Part shown: piece by piece, positions 1 to 7,764 of the stretch
Numbering within the stretch: position 1 is the first letter of the stretch
Layout of the letters: each line of letters starts with the position of its first letter
Program-made: the position numbers and the translations under genes
Assembly: GCF_014648415.1 (NCBI RefSeq)
Contig: NZ_BMRB01000004.1
Location: forward strand, 434,001 to 498,000
Reading direction: 5' to 3'
From: Actinokineospora fastidiosa
GTDB taxonomy: Bacteria > Actinomycetota > Actinomycetes > Mycobacteriales > Pseudonocardiaceae
Length of the DNA stretch: 64,000 nt
The notes under the pieces: generated by a model
Told to the model about the DNA's origin: nothing
Database searches by the model: none
What the model saw: only the letters and a program-made list of their open reading frames with translations

Positions 1-1
1 C

Positions 2-1150
2 TACGCCGCGCAGGGCCGGGCCGCGACGAACGACCTGGCCGACGTCGCCGAGGCCCGCTTCGCCGACGACCAGGCCATGTCCGACTACTACAACCACACG
101 CTCGCGGGCGGGAAGTGGGAAGGCTTCCAGACCCAGCCCAAGATCGGCTACGGCGACGTCGAGCGCTACGGGCCCAACGCGCCGTGGCAGCAGCCCGAGC
201 GCAACCACGAGGCCCTGCCGGACGAGATCTACCCGGCGGTCAAGCGCATCGAGCTGCCCGACCGGGCCGAGCTCGGGGTCGCGGTCGACGGGTCGGACCA
301 GTGGTGGCCGCACGCGGACACCCCGGCCGTGCTGCCGACGTTCAGCCGGTACCAGGCGCAGGCGCCGCAGTACGTCGAGGTGTTCAACCGGGGCGCGGTC
401 GCGTTCGACTACCGCATCGAGCCCGGCGCGCCGTGGCTGCGGGTCGACAAGCAGCACGGTGTCGTGGACACGCAGGTCCGGGCGACGTTCAGCGTCGACT
501 GGAAGCGGGTTCCGCGCGGCAAGCACACCGTGCCGGTGACGGTGACCGGAGCCGGGCGGACCGTGACGGTCCAGGCCATTGTGGACAACACGAGGATCAG
601 GCCGCGCGGTTTCGTGGAGGCCAACGGGTACGTGTCGATGGAGGCCGACCACTACTCGCGGGTGGTGAACGGCGACGGCGTCCGGTGGGTGCGGATCGAC
701 GACATCGGCCGCACGGGCAACGGCATGGAGCCCTACCCGCTGCGCGCGCCGCGACAGACTCCCGGCGGCGACAGCCCGCGCCTGGAGTACGAGATGACGC
801 TCACCACGACCGGCCCGGTGCGCGTGCACGCGTACCTGTCCCCGCGCAACAACGTGTTCGACACCGACGGGCTCAAGTACGCGGTGAGCTTCGACGGTCA
901 GGAGCCGCAGACGGTCAACATCACCACGGCGACCGGCGCCAACGACACGACGATGAACAAGCAGTGGGAGCGCAACACGTCGGACAACGTCAACCTGACG
1001 ACCACCACGCACGTGATCGACCGGCCCGGGACGCACACGCTGAAGTTCTGGATGGTCGACCCGACGGTCGTCGTGCAGAAGATCGTTGTCGACACCGGTG
1101 GGCTGCTGCCCAGCTACCTCGGGCCCCCGGAGAGCATGCGGGTGCGTTAG
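2..1150 (+). CDS. GH115 family xylan alpha-1,2-glucuronidase, C-terminal part (5' end outside window)
   Basis: The frame is open from base 2 with no start, so this is the last ~382 residues of a longer protein. GH115 enzymes remove (4-O-methyl)glucuronic acid side chains from xylan and are normally about 900-1000 residues. The visible part contains the motif WEGFQTQPKIGYGDV followed by an all-beta region (SDQWWP, PQYVEVFNRG, APWLRVDK) typical of the GH115 C-terminal domain, and ends in a second beta domain (ALKFWMVDPTVVVQKIVVDTG-like end). The catalytic barrel is not visible. A strong hairpin follows the stop. It fits the plant-polymer theme of this window (GH1, GH6). Family call by recognition; substrate inferred. 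Confidence 0.8.
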   Translation, partial: YAAQGRAATNDLADVAEARFADDQAMSDYYNHTLAGGKWEGFQTQPKIGYGDVERYGPNAPWQQPERNHEALPDEIYPAVKRIELPDRAELGVAVDGSDQWWPHADTPAVLPTFSRYQAQAPQYVEVFNRGAVAFDYRIEPGAPWLRVDKQHGVVDTQVRATFSVDWKRVPRGKHTVPVTVTGAGRTVTVQAIVDNTRIRPRGFVEANGYVSMEADHYSRVVNGDGVRWVRIDDIGRTGNGMEPYPLRAPRQTPGGDSPRLEYEMTLTTTGPVRVHAYLSPRNNVFDTDGLKYAVSFDGQEPQTVNITTATGANDTTMNKQWERNTSDNVNLTTTTHVIDRPGTHTLKFWMVDPTVVVQKIVVDTGGLLPSYLGPPESMRVR

Positions 1151-1158
1151 TCGCGGAT

Positions 1159-1193
1159 GGCGCCCTCGGCCGTGTGACGCGGCCGAGGGCGCC
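1159..1193. terminator. Bidirectional terminator hairpin
   Basis: A perfect 14-bp inverted repeat (1159-1172 with 1180-1193, 7-nt loop) lies between the convergent GH115 gene and the methyltransferase. Position and stem strength fit a two-way terminator; there is no long T tract, which is common in this GC range. Confidence 0.75.
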
Positions 1194-1199
1194 GTCGTC

Positions 1200-1847
1200 T
1201 TACGCGGGCCGTCGGTATTCGGCGATCCAGTGCCAGCGCGGCGGCGGGGCGTCGTCCCTCGGCGGCTCCTCGGCGAGCGAGACCAGGTCGAGGCCGTGCG
1301 TGGTGAACGACCGCAGCTCCTCGGCGGTCAGCGGCAGCGCGATGCGGTCGGGCTCGTCGTCGGGCCGGGCGCGGAAGCCGACGACCAGCAGCCTGCCGCC
1401 GGGGGCGACGAACCCCGCGATCGCGGCGATGGCGGCGGCCCGGTCGTCGCCGCGCAGCACCTGGACGGTGTAGGCCTCGAAGACGACGTCGAACGCGCCC
1501 GCCCACTCCGCCATCGGCTCCAGCACGTCCGCGGCGTGGAAGTCGATGTCGGGGTAGGTCTCCCGGGCCGCGGCGACGGCGGTGGGGGACAGGTCGAACG
1601 CGGTCACCCGGTAGCCGCGGGCGGCCAGGTGCGCGGCGTCGTGGCCGTAGCCGCAGCCCACGACGATGGCCCGGCCGCCGGACCACTCCCGCAGCCGGGG
1701 GTTGGGCTCGGTGCGGTGCCAGGGCACGGCGGGGCCGCCGCTCTCGGCCTCGTCGTAGAGCTGCTCGAACCAGTGCCGGTCGCCCGCGGCGTTGGCGGCG
1801 ACGGCCATGCGCGTGGCGCGCTCGTGGTCGGGATCGCGATAGGTCAC
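1200..1847 (-). CDS. Class I SAM-dependent methyltransferase (TPMT-like)
   Basis: 215 residues. The N-terminal WFEQLYDEAE and PWHRTEPNP motifs, the SAM-binding VVGCGYGHDAAHLAARGY loop (~residue 62) and the acidic FDLSP (~84) are typical of the thiopurine-methyltransferase-like branch of class I methyltransferases. Such proteins methylate small thiol, halide or heteroaromatic substrates; the substrate cannot be read from sequence. It is convergent with the GH115 gene and divergent from the KASIII gene at 1965. Single-gene unit; fold is certain, function general. Confidence 0.8.
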   Translation of the reverse strand: MTYRDPDHERATRMAVAANAAGDRHWFEQLYDEAESGGPAVPWHRTEPNPRLREWSGGRAIVVGCGYGHDAAHLAARGYRVTAFDLSPTAVAAARETYPDIDFHAADVLEPMAEWAGAFDVVFEAYTVQVLRGDDRAAAIAAIAGFVAPGGRLLVVGFRARPDDEPDRIALPLTAEELRSFTTHGLDLVSLAEEPPRDDAPPPRWHWIAEYRRPA

Positions 1848-1933
1848 ACGCGACAGGATGCCTGAATGAACAAGCGCGAAACCTACTCACCAGTGCATGG
1901 ATATTCGATGAGAACCTAGTCACATGGTGAGCG

Positions 1934-1947
1934 CTACCGATTGGTAG
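1934..1947. promoter_or_regulatory. Short palindrome in divergent promoter region
   Basis: CTACC-GATT-GGTAG, a perfect 5-bp inverted repeat with a 4-nt spacer, lies between the divergent methyltransferase and KASIII genes, 18 bp before the preferred KASIII start. It may be an operator for either gene; the cognate regulator is unknown. Confidence 0.35.
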
Positions 1948-1964
1948 TTGTCCAACCTTGCACG

Positions 1965-2954
1965 GTGGCAGTCAACGCATTGCGCCGGACCACGGGCGCG
2001 GCAGGAGCACAGCTGGTCGGGGTCGGCGCCTATCGGCCCGACCTCGCCGTCGACAGCGCGGGCATCGCCGACCGCTTCGGCCGCACGGGGGAGTGGGTGC
2101 GCGAGCGCACGGGCATCGTGTCCCGCCGCTTCGCGGACGAGTCGGAGTCGATCGAGGTGATGGGCGCGGCCGCCGCGAGCCGGGCGTTGGACCACAGTGG
2201 ACTCCCCGCCGCCGACGTCGACCTGGTGATCGTGGCGACCTGCAGCGCGCGGTCCCCGATCCCGGGGCTGGCGGCGGGCATCGCCGACGCGGTGGGCGCT
2301 GGCCGGGCCGCCGGGTTCGACCTCAACGCCGCCTGCGCCGGGTTCTGCTACGCCCTCGGCGTGGCCGCCGACACGGTGCGCGCGGGATCGGCCCGCACGG
2401 TCCTGGTCGTGGGCGCCGAGCGGATGAGCGCCTGGGTGGACCCGACCGACCTCGGGACCAGCATCATCTTCGGCGACGGCGCGGGCGCGGCCGTGGTGAC
2501 CGCCGCCGACGAGCCGGGCATCGGCCCGGTGGTGTGGGGCAGCGACGGCTCGGCCGCCGACCTCATCCACATCCCCGACGGCGGCCTCATGCACATGGCG
2601 GGCCAGTCGGTGTTCCGCTGGGCGACCACCGAGATCCACCCGATCGCCCTCCAGGCCTGCGAGCGCGCCGGAATCCGCCCGGCCGACCTGTCCGCGATCG
2701 TGCCGCACCAGGCCAACCTGCGGATCATCAACGCCCTGGCCGCCAAGATCGGCGCCCCGGACGCCGCGGTGGCCCGGGACGTGGTGGACGCGGGCAACAC
2801 CTCGGCGGCGAGCATCCCGATGGCCATCGACCGCATGCTGGCCGAGGGCCAGGCCGACCCCGGCGGCTTGGCCCTCCTGGTCGGCTTCGGCGCGGGCCTC
2901 ACCTACGCCGCCCAGGTCGTCCGCCTCCCCCTACGCGTCCCCGCCCCGGTCTAG
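1965..2954 (+). CDS. 3-oxoacyl-ACP synthase III (KASIII/FabH-like), stand-alone
   Basis: 329 residues from GTG 1965; an upstream in-frame TTG at 1941 would add 8 residues but lies in the palindrome. KASIII condenses a CoA-linked starter with malonyl-ACP. The catalytic Cys-His-Asn set is complete: Cys in NAACAGFCYALG, His in VPHQANLRI, Asn in AGNTSAASIP. The FGDGAGAAVV and GFGAGLTYAAQVV segments are also standard. No fab genes or ACP lie next to it, so it is more likely a secondary starter-unit synthase than the housekeeping FabH, though this is inference. The gene runs into the 17-bp repeat array. Confidence 0.9.
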   Translation: MAVNALRRTTGAAGAQLVGVGAYRPDLAVDSAGIADRFGRTGEWVRERTGIVSRRFADESESIEVMGAAAASRALDHSGLPAADVDLVIVATCSARSPIPGLAAGIADAVGAGRAAGFDLNAACAGFCYALGVAADTVRAGSARTVLVVGAERMSAWVDPTDLGTSIIFGDGAGAAVVTAADEPGIGPVVWGSDGSAADLIHIPDGGLMHMAGQSVFRWATTEIHPIALQACERAGIRPADLSAIVPHQANLRIINALAAKIGAPDAAVARDVVDAGNTSAASIPMAIDRMLAEGQADPGGLALLVGFGAGLTYAAQVVRLPLRVPAPV

Positions 2955-2960
2955 CCCACC

Positions 2961-3271
2961 CGCCTCAGATGACCCGATCATCCAGATGATGACGGCATAT
3001 GACGACATCATTCGGATGATGCCATCATCGCAATGGTGAGACCGTCCGGATGATCTCACCATCCAGATGATCAGGGCATCTGAATGATCGGTCCATCCGG
3101 ATGGTGAGATCATCCGGATGACGGGATCATCTGGATCTCGCGCGCACAAGTGGCCAGATCATTTGGATGGTCACGTCATCTGGATGGTGACGTCATCTGG
3201 ATGGTGACGTCATCTGGATGGTCACGTCATCTAGTGGGGGGCCAGATGATCTGATCATCCGGAACGGTGGT
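2961..3271. repeat. Tandem array of 17-bp units with palindromic core CATCYGGATG
   Basis: Fifteen 17-bp units can be laid end to end from 2961 to 3243, broken only by a 13-nt piece (2995-3007) and a 15-nt piece (3144-3158); a further partial unit starts at 3255. The approximate consensus is TCATCYGGATGRTGACG. The first ten bases after T form CATCCGGATG, a perfect palindrome, or CATCTGGATG. Units at 3159, 3176, 3193 and 3210 are nearly identical while the 5' units are diverged. The array fills the whole space between the convergent KASIII and GH1 genes and touches the GH1 stop codon (3255-3257). It is much less GC-rich than its surroundings. Function unknown. Confidence 0.9.
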
Positions 3272-4598
3272 TGCGGATCCAGTCTCGGTACCAGTGGTAG
3301 GAGTCCTTCGGGGTGCGCTTCTGGGTGGCGTAGTCGATGTGCACCAGGCCGAATCGCTCGCGGTAGCCTGCGGCCCACTCGAAGTTGTCGGTGAGGGACC
3401 AGGCGAAGTAGCCGCGCACGTCCACCCCGTCGGCGATCACGTCGGCCAGCGCCTGCAGGTGGGCGGCGTGGTAGTCGATCCGGGCCTGGTCGGGCACGCG
3501 TCCGTCGACTGGGTCCGGGTCGTGGAACGAGCAGCCGCTCTCGGTGATGTAGACCGGCGGCAGGTCCGCGCCATAGCGCGCGGCGAACATCGCCACCGTC
3601 TCCCGCAGGCCGGACGGCACGATCGGCCAGCCGAAGTCGGTCTTCGGGGCGTCGATGGGGCGGGGCTCGAACGGCAGGCCCGGCGGCAGCAGCGCGCCCT
3701 CCACCGCCACCGGCTCGCCGGACGGCGCGCCGACGATGCTCGGCTGGTAGTAGTTCACGCCGTAGAAGTCCAGCGGCTCGGCGATCGTCTTCAGGTCGTC
3801 GGCGACCGGGCCCGGCATCGCCGCCGCCAGTTCGGGCGCGGGGTACTCCCCGCGCAGGACCGGGTCGGAGAACAGCCAGTTGACCAGCGTCCGGTAGGTG
3901 TCGGCAGCGTCGACGTCCGCCGGGTCGTCCGACGCTGGCGACACGGCGCCGTGGTTGTTGGCGATGCCGATGCCCGTGCAGCCCGCCGCGCGCAGGGCCT
4001 GGACGGCGAGGCCGTGGCCCAACAGCTGGTGGTGCACGGTCGGCAGCGCGTCGAAGCCCAAGGCGTGCCCGGGCGCGTGGCTGCCCAGAGCGTGGCCGAA
4101 CATCGTGACCACGACCGGCTCGTTCAGCGGCATCCAGAGCCGGACCCGGTCGCCGATGCGGTCGGCGACGACGGCGGCGTACTCGGCGAGCCGGAACGCC
4201 GTGTCGCGGTCGCGCCAGCCGCCCACGTCCTCCAGGTGCTGCGGGAGGTCCCAGTGGAACAGCGTCACCGCGGGCGCGATGCCCGCCGTCACCAGCTCGT
4301 CCACCAGCCGGTCGTAGAAGTCGAGCCCGGCCGGGTTCACCCTGCCGTACGGCAGCACGCGCGGCCAGGCGATCGAGAACCGGTAGGCGTCGACGCCCAG
4401 ATCGCGCAGCAGGGCGACGTCCTCGCGGTAGCGGTGGTAGTGGTCGCACGCCACCGCGCCGGTGTCGCCGCCGTGGATCACGCCGGGGCGGGCGGTGAAG
4501 GTGTCCCACACCGACGGGGCGCGGCCGTCCTCGGCCACCGCGCCCTCGACCTGGTAGGCCGCGGACGCCGCGCCCCACAGGAAGCCGTCGGGAAACAT
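3255..4598 (-). CDS. GH1 beta-glucosidase
   Basis: 447 residues. The ATG at 4598 follows AGGAG by a normal spacing, so longer versions are not needed. GH1 enzymes hydrolyse beta-linked disaccharides by a retaining mechanism. Both catalytic glutamates are visible: acid/base in WMPLNEP (~residue 162) and nucleophile in YITESG (~349; TESG instead of the usual TENG). FLWGAASAAYQVEG at the N-terminus and FAWSLTDNFEW near the C-terminus are classic GH1 signatures. There is no signal peptide, so it acts on imported sugars, probably taken up by the MFS transporter just upstream (11-bp gap). Its stop codon lies at the edge of the 17-bp array. Confidence 0.95.
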   Translation of the reverse strand: MFPDGFLWGAASAAYQVEGAVAEDGRAPSVWDTFTARPGVIHGGDTGAVACDHYHRYREDVALLRDLGVDAYRFSIAWPRVLPYGRVNPAGLDFYDRLVDELVTAGIAPAVTLFHWDLPQHLEDVGGWRDRDTAFRLAEYAAVVADRIGDRVRLWMPLNEPVVVTMFGHALGSHAPGHALGFDALPTVHHQLLGHGLAVQALRAAGCTGIGIANNHGAVSPASDDPADVDAADTYRTLVNWLFSDPVLRGEYPAPELAAAMPGPVADDLKTIAEPLDFYGVNYYQPSIVGAPSGEPVAVEGALLPPGLPFEPRPIDAPKTDFGWPIVPSGLRETVAMFAARYGADLPPVYITESGCSFHDPDPVDGRVPDQARIDYHAAHLQALADVIADGVDVRGYFAWSLTDNFEWAAGYRERFGLVHIDYATQKRTPKDSYHWYRDWIRNHRSG

Positions 4599-4609
4599 GC
4601 CATCACTCC

Positions 4610-5815
4610 TCATCGGACCGAACGGATGCGGAACACGAGCACGGCGCCGAGCAGCCCGACCGCGGCGGCCACGGCGTAGAGCGCCGGGTACCCGCCGTAC
4701 GAGCGGACCACCGGAGCCGCGATGACCGGGGCCAGCACCTGCGGCAGCGTGTTGGCGATGTTGACCAGGCCGAGGTCCTTGCCCCGGTCGGCAGCCGCGG
4801 GCAGCACCTGGGTGACCAGCGCGAAGTCGACCGCGGTGTAGGCGCCGAACCCGACGCCCAGCACCAGCGCCGCGGTCACCGCGCCCGGCCAGGTCGGCCA
4901 CACCGCCAGCAGCACGGCCGCGGCGGCCATGACGACGCCCGACCCGGCCACGAACGCGCGCCGCGAGCCCGCCCTGTCCGACCACGAGCCCGCGACGACC
5001 ACCGTGGCCAGCAGCGCCAGGGCGTAGAGCACGGTCAGCACGAGCACGCCGCCCTCGGGATCGGCGACCCCGACGGCGTCGTCCAGGAAGTAGAGCAGGT
5101 ACAGCAGGGCGATCGCGTTGCCCAGGTTCATCAGGAACCGGGTGAGCCAGGCCCACCCGAAGTCGGGGTACCGGCGCGGGTTGATCACGAACCCGCGCAG
5201 CAGCGGACCGCGCGGGCGCTCGACCGCCGGTTCCGGGCGCACCAGGGCGAACGGGATCGCGCCGAGCACGACGACGGCGGCGCAGACCAGGTACCCGCCC
5301 GCGATGGTCCCGCCCGCCACGGCGAGCCCGGTCCCGGCCATCACCCCGACGGTCTGCGCGAGGCCGAACCAGCCGCCGACCACGCCCCGCCGCGCCTCCG
5401 GCACCCGGTCCGGGATCGCCGCGCTCAGCGCGGCCAGCGGGGCGTTCAGCGCCACCTGGACCAGGCACCAGCCCACGACCATGCCGAGTGCCGACGTCGC
5501 CCACGACAGCACGACGAGCCCGGCCGCCCCCGCGACGGACCCGCCGACGACCCACGGCACCCGCCGCCCCCATCGGCCGGTCGTGCGGTCCGACAGCGCT
5601 CCCCAGACCGGGTTGGCCACCATCGAGCACACCGCGCCCACGGCGGCGACGGTGGCCAGCAGGGTCTCCTTGCCCGCCGGGTCGACCAGGTCGGCCTGCT
5701 TGGCCAACAGGATCTGCAGTGGCCCGTACCAGCCGACGAAGGTCGCCACCGTGGTGAGCACGAGCGCGGCCGTCCAGCCCGAGGAGACGCCCCGCTCGAC
5801 CGTCCGCTCCGCCAC
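4610..5815 (-). CDS. MFS transporter, probable sugar uptake
   Basis: 401 residues with about 12 hydrophobic segments. The DRTTGRWGRRVPWVVGG loop after the second helices is the MFS/GPH-type cytoplasmic signature. GTG start at 5815. It ends 11 bp before the GH1 gene and the two surely form one transcript, so a beta-glucoside or oligosaccharide substrate is inferred. An inverted repeat sits 23 bp upstream of the start. Substrate specificity is not visible. Confidence 0.85.
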   Translation of the reverse strand: MAERTVERGVSSGWTAALVLTTVATFVGWYGPLQILLAKQADLVDPAGKETLLATVAAVGAVCSMVANPVWGALSDRTTGRWGRRVPWVVGGSVAGAAGLVVLSWATSALGMVVGWCLVQVALNAPLAALSAAIPDRVPEARRGVVGGWFGLAQTVGVMAGTGLAVAGGTIAGGYLVCAAVVVLGAIPFALVRPEPAVERPRGPLLRGFVINPRRYPDFGWAWLTRFLMNLGNAIALLYLLYFLDDAVGVADPEGGVLVLTVLYALALLATVVVAGSWSDRAGSRRAFVAGSGVVMAAAAVLLAVWPTWPGAVTAALVLGVGFGAYTAVDFALVTQVLPAAADRGKDLGLVNIANTLPQVLAPVIAAPVVRSYGGYPALYAVAAAVGLLGAVLVFRIRSVR

Positions 5816-5837
5816 CGCGCCCCCAGGACATGAAGGA

Positions 5838-5859
5838 AGTTCGCGTCAGCATACGAACT
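5838..5859. promoter_or_regulatory. Inverted repeat upstream of the MFS-GH1 operon
   Basis: AGTTCG (5838-5843) and CGAACT (5854-5859) are perfect 6-bp arms separated by 10 bp, just upstream of the transporter start. The layout suits an operator for a sugar-responsive repressor. It is not the CebR palindrome found before the GH6 gene. Confidence 0.4.
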
Positions 5860-5891
5860 CGGCGGGCGCGCCGATAGCCCCAAGCGCGGTC

Positions 5892-7049
5892 TCAGCCCGC
5901 GAACTCCTCCGGACGGCCGGACAGGCCCAACAGCCACTCGACGGCCTGCTCGCAGCGGGCGGCCGCGTGCCCGTCGCCGAGCGGGGTCGGCGTGCGCGGG
6001 CCGGTGAGCACCAGCTTCTCGGCGATGCGCGCGATGACCGCCCGGTCGAGGCCCGCTGTCCACGGCTCGCCCGGGTGCTCCGGCTCGGTCCAGGCGCCGC
6101 GTTCGCCGCTGAGCAGCAGCGTCGGGACGCCGAGGGCGCCCGCCTGCTCCACCAGCGGGCCGGGATCGCAGACCGCGGCGGCCGCCACCGACAGCAGGCC
6201 GATCAGGTCCGGCTGCGGCAGCGCGTCGGCGATGACCACCCGGACCAGCCTGCCGAGGCTGTCCTCGGCCAGCTCCCGCAGCCTGCTGCCGCGCGGCGCG
6301 GGCAGCACGACCTCCAGGTCCGGCGTGGCCAGGGCCAGGTCCGACACCGCGGGCAGCACGCGGGACAGCGCGCGCCTGCCGTGCCTGTCCGGGTCGAGGG
6401 AGACCAGCGCGACCCGGCGCTCGCCGCTGCGCGCGGCGTCCTCGAGGTCGGCGAAGGTCGAGAGCTTCCGGCGGGCCAGGGCCAATCGCGCGGCGTCCAC
6501 CGCCGTGCTGCCGACCGTCAGCACCGTGCGGCAGGCGTGCGCCTCGGCGGCCAGGTTCGCGCTCGCCGCGGGGGTCGAGGTCAGGTGCAGGGAGGCGACC
6601 TGGGCGATCAGCCTGCGGTGGCCCTCCTCGGGGAACGGCGCGGTCAGGTCGTGCGAGCGCACCCCGGCGTCGAGGTGGACCACCGGGATCCGCCGCCAGA
6701 ACGCGGCCATCGCCGCGCCGAACGCGATCGCCGAGTCGCCCGCGACCACGACGGCGTCCGCGTCGCTGTCGGCGAGCACACGGTCCACTGCGGACATCAG
6801 CGCGGGCGCCGACATGAGGCTGGCCGCCTCAAGCGGCACCACCGCGTCAGGCGCGGCGCCGAGCGCGGTGACGGTGTCGGCCGCGGCCGGACCGCACGCC
6901 GTCAACAGCACGCGGACACGTCCGTGTCCGCGCAACAACAACGCCAGGGGGGACAGGCGGACCGCAGCGGCCGCGTCAGTGGCCACCAGGCACACCACGG
7001 GTTCCGGCCCGGTCCGCGCGGGGAGGGGGACCAAAGTGCACGGTGCCAA
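5892..7049 (-). CDS. UDP-GlcNAc 2-epimerase (WecB)-like protein
   Basis: 385 residues from TTG 7049, which follows a purine-rich GGGGGC stretch. The block VVHLDAGVRSHDLTAPFPEEG with the following HRRLIAQVASLHLTST matches the conserved centre of non-hydrolysing UDP-GlcNAc 2-epimerases (HVEAGLRT...PEExNR), and the C-terminal half has the GT-B layout (AVCDPGPLVEQAGALGVPTLLL). The family interconverts UDP-GlcNAc and UDP-ManNAc for cell-surface polysaccharides. Sequence outside these blocks is divergent and alanine-rich, and no sugar-nucleotide genes lie next to it, so the exact substrate is uncertain. Confidence 0.65.
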   Translation of the reverse strand: MAPCTLVPLPARTGPEPVVCLVATDAAAAVRLSPLALLLRGHGRVRVLLTACGPAAADTVTALGAAPDAVVPLEAASLMSAPALMSAVDRVLADSDADAVVVAGDSAIAFGAAMAAFWRRIPVVHLDAGVRSHDLTAPFPEEGHRRLIAQVASLHLTSTPAASANLAAEAHACRTVLTVGSTAVDAARLALARRKLSTFADLEDAARSGERRVALVSLDPDRHGRRALSRVLPAVSDLALATPDLEVVLPAPRGSRLRELAEDSLGRLVRVVIADALPQPDLIGLLSVAAAAVCDPGPLVEQAGALGVPTLLLSGERGAWTEPEHPGEPWTAGLDRAVIARIAEKLVLTGPRTPTPLGDGHAAARCEQAVEWLLGLSGRPEEFAG

Positions 7050-7113
7050 GTCGCCCCCTTTCCACTGTGACCGACGTTACCTGCGGCGCGCGCCCCGCGC
7101 AGCCGACACGCCG

Positions 7114-7764
7114 TCAGTTCACGCGCCTGCCCGTGCGCAGGCGCGTCGCGTACACCGCGGCCTCGGTGCGGCGGTCGAAGCCGAGCTTGTGCAGCAATGT
7201 GGACACGTAGTTCTTGACCGTCTTCTCCGCCAGGTAGAGCTGCATGGCGATCTGCCGGTTGGTCATCCCCTCGGCGATCAGGTCGAGGATCTTGCGCTCC
7301 TGCGGGCTCAGCGTCGCGTACCTCGGGTCCTCCACCCGGCCCGCGCGCAGCCGGTCGAGCACGGTCGCGGTGACGCCCGCGTCCAGCAGCGAGCCCCCGC
7401 CCGCCAGCGTCCGCACCGCCGAGACCAGGTCGTTGCCGCTGACCTGCTTGAGCATGTAGCCCGCCGCGCCCGCCATGATCGCCCCGAAGAGGGCCTCGTC
7501 GTCGGAGAACGAGGTCAGCATCAGGCACGCGGGCGGGGGCGTGACCACCGAGCGCAGGTCGCGGCAGACCGAGACGCCCTCGCCGTCGGGCAGCCGCACG
7601 TCCAGGATCGCCACCTTCGGGCGCAGCGCGGGCACCCTGGCCAGCGCCTGGGCCGCGGTGGCCGCCTCGCCGACGACGTCGATGTCCGGCTCGGCCTCCA
7701 GCAGCTGCCGCAGGCCGCGCCGGACCACCTCGTGGTCGTCCAGCACGAACACCGAGATCGCCAT
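7114..7764 (-). CDS. devR: NarL/DevR-type response regulator
   Basis: 216 residues. Receiver domain with the acidic pair in VLDDHE, phospho-acceptor Asp in ILDVRLPDG (~54), Thr in MLTSF and Lys in MLKQ; C-terminal LuxR-type HTH with LSPQERKILDLIAEGMTNRQIA and the recognition helix AEKTVKNYVSTLLHKLG. This is the DevR/DosR pattern. The ATG overlaps the stop of the sensor gene (TGATG), so the pair is translationally coupled. A DevR-box-like site lies 170 bp upstream of the sensor start, suggesting autoregulation. Symbol by similarity. Confidence 0.88.
   Translation of the reverse strand: MAISVFVLDDHEVVRRGLRQLLEAEPDIDVVGEAATAAQALARVPALRPKVAILDVRLPDGEGVSVCRDLRSVVTPPPACLMLTSFSDDEALFGAIMAGAAGYMLKQVSGNDLVSAVRTLAGGGSLLDAGVTATVLDRLRAGRVEDPRYATLSPQERKILDLIAEGMTNRQIAMQLYLAEKTVKNYVSTLLHKLGFDRRTEAAVYATRLRTGRRVN

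Noticed and set aside
2961..3271. CRISPR array reading of the 17-bp repeats
   Set aside because: Units are contiguous with a 17-bp period, there are no unique spacers of 25-45 bp and no cas genes are near.
3255..5852. Single 865-residue fusion frame covering transporter region and GH1
   Set aside because: Upstream part is out of frame with the real MFS gene; the GH1 gene has its own ribosome site and ATG at 4598.
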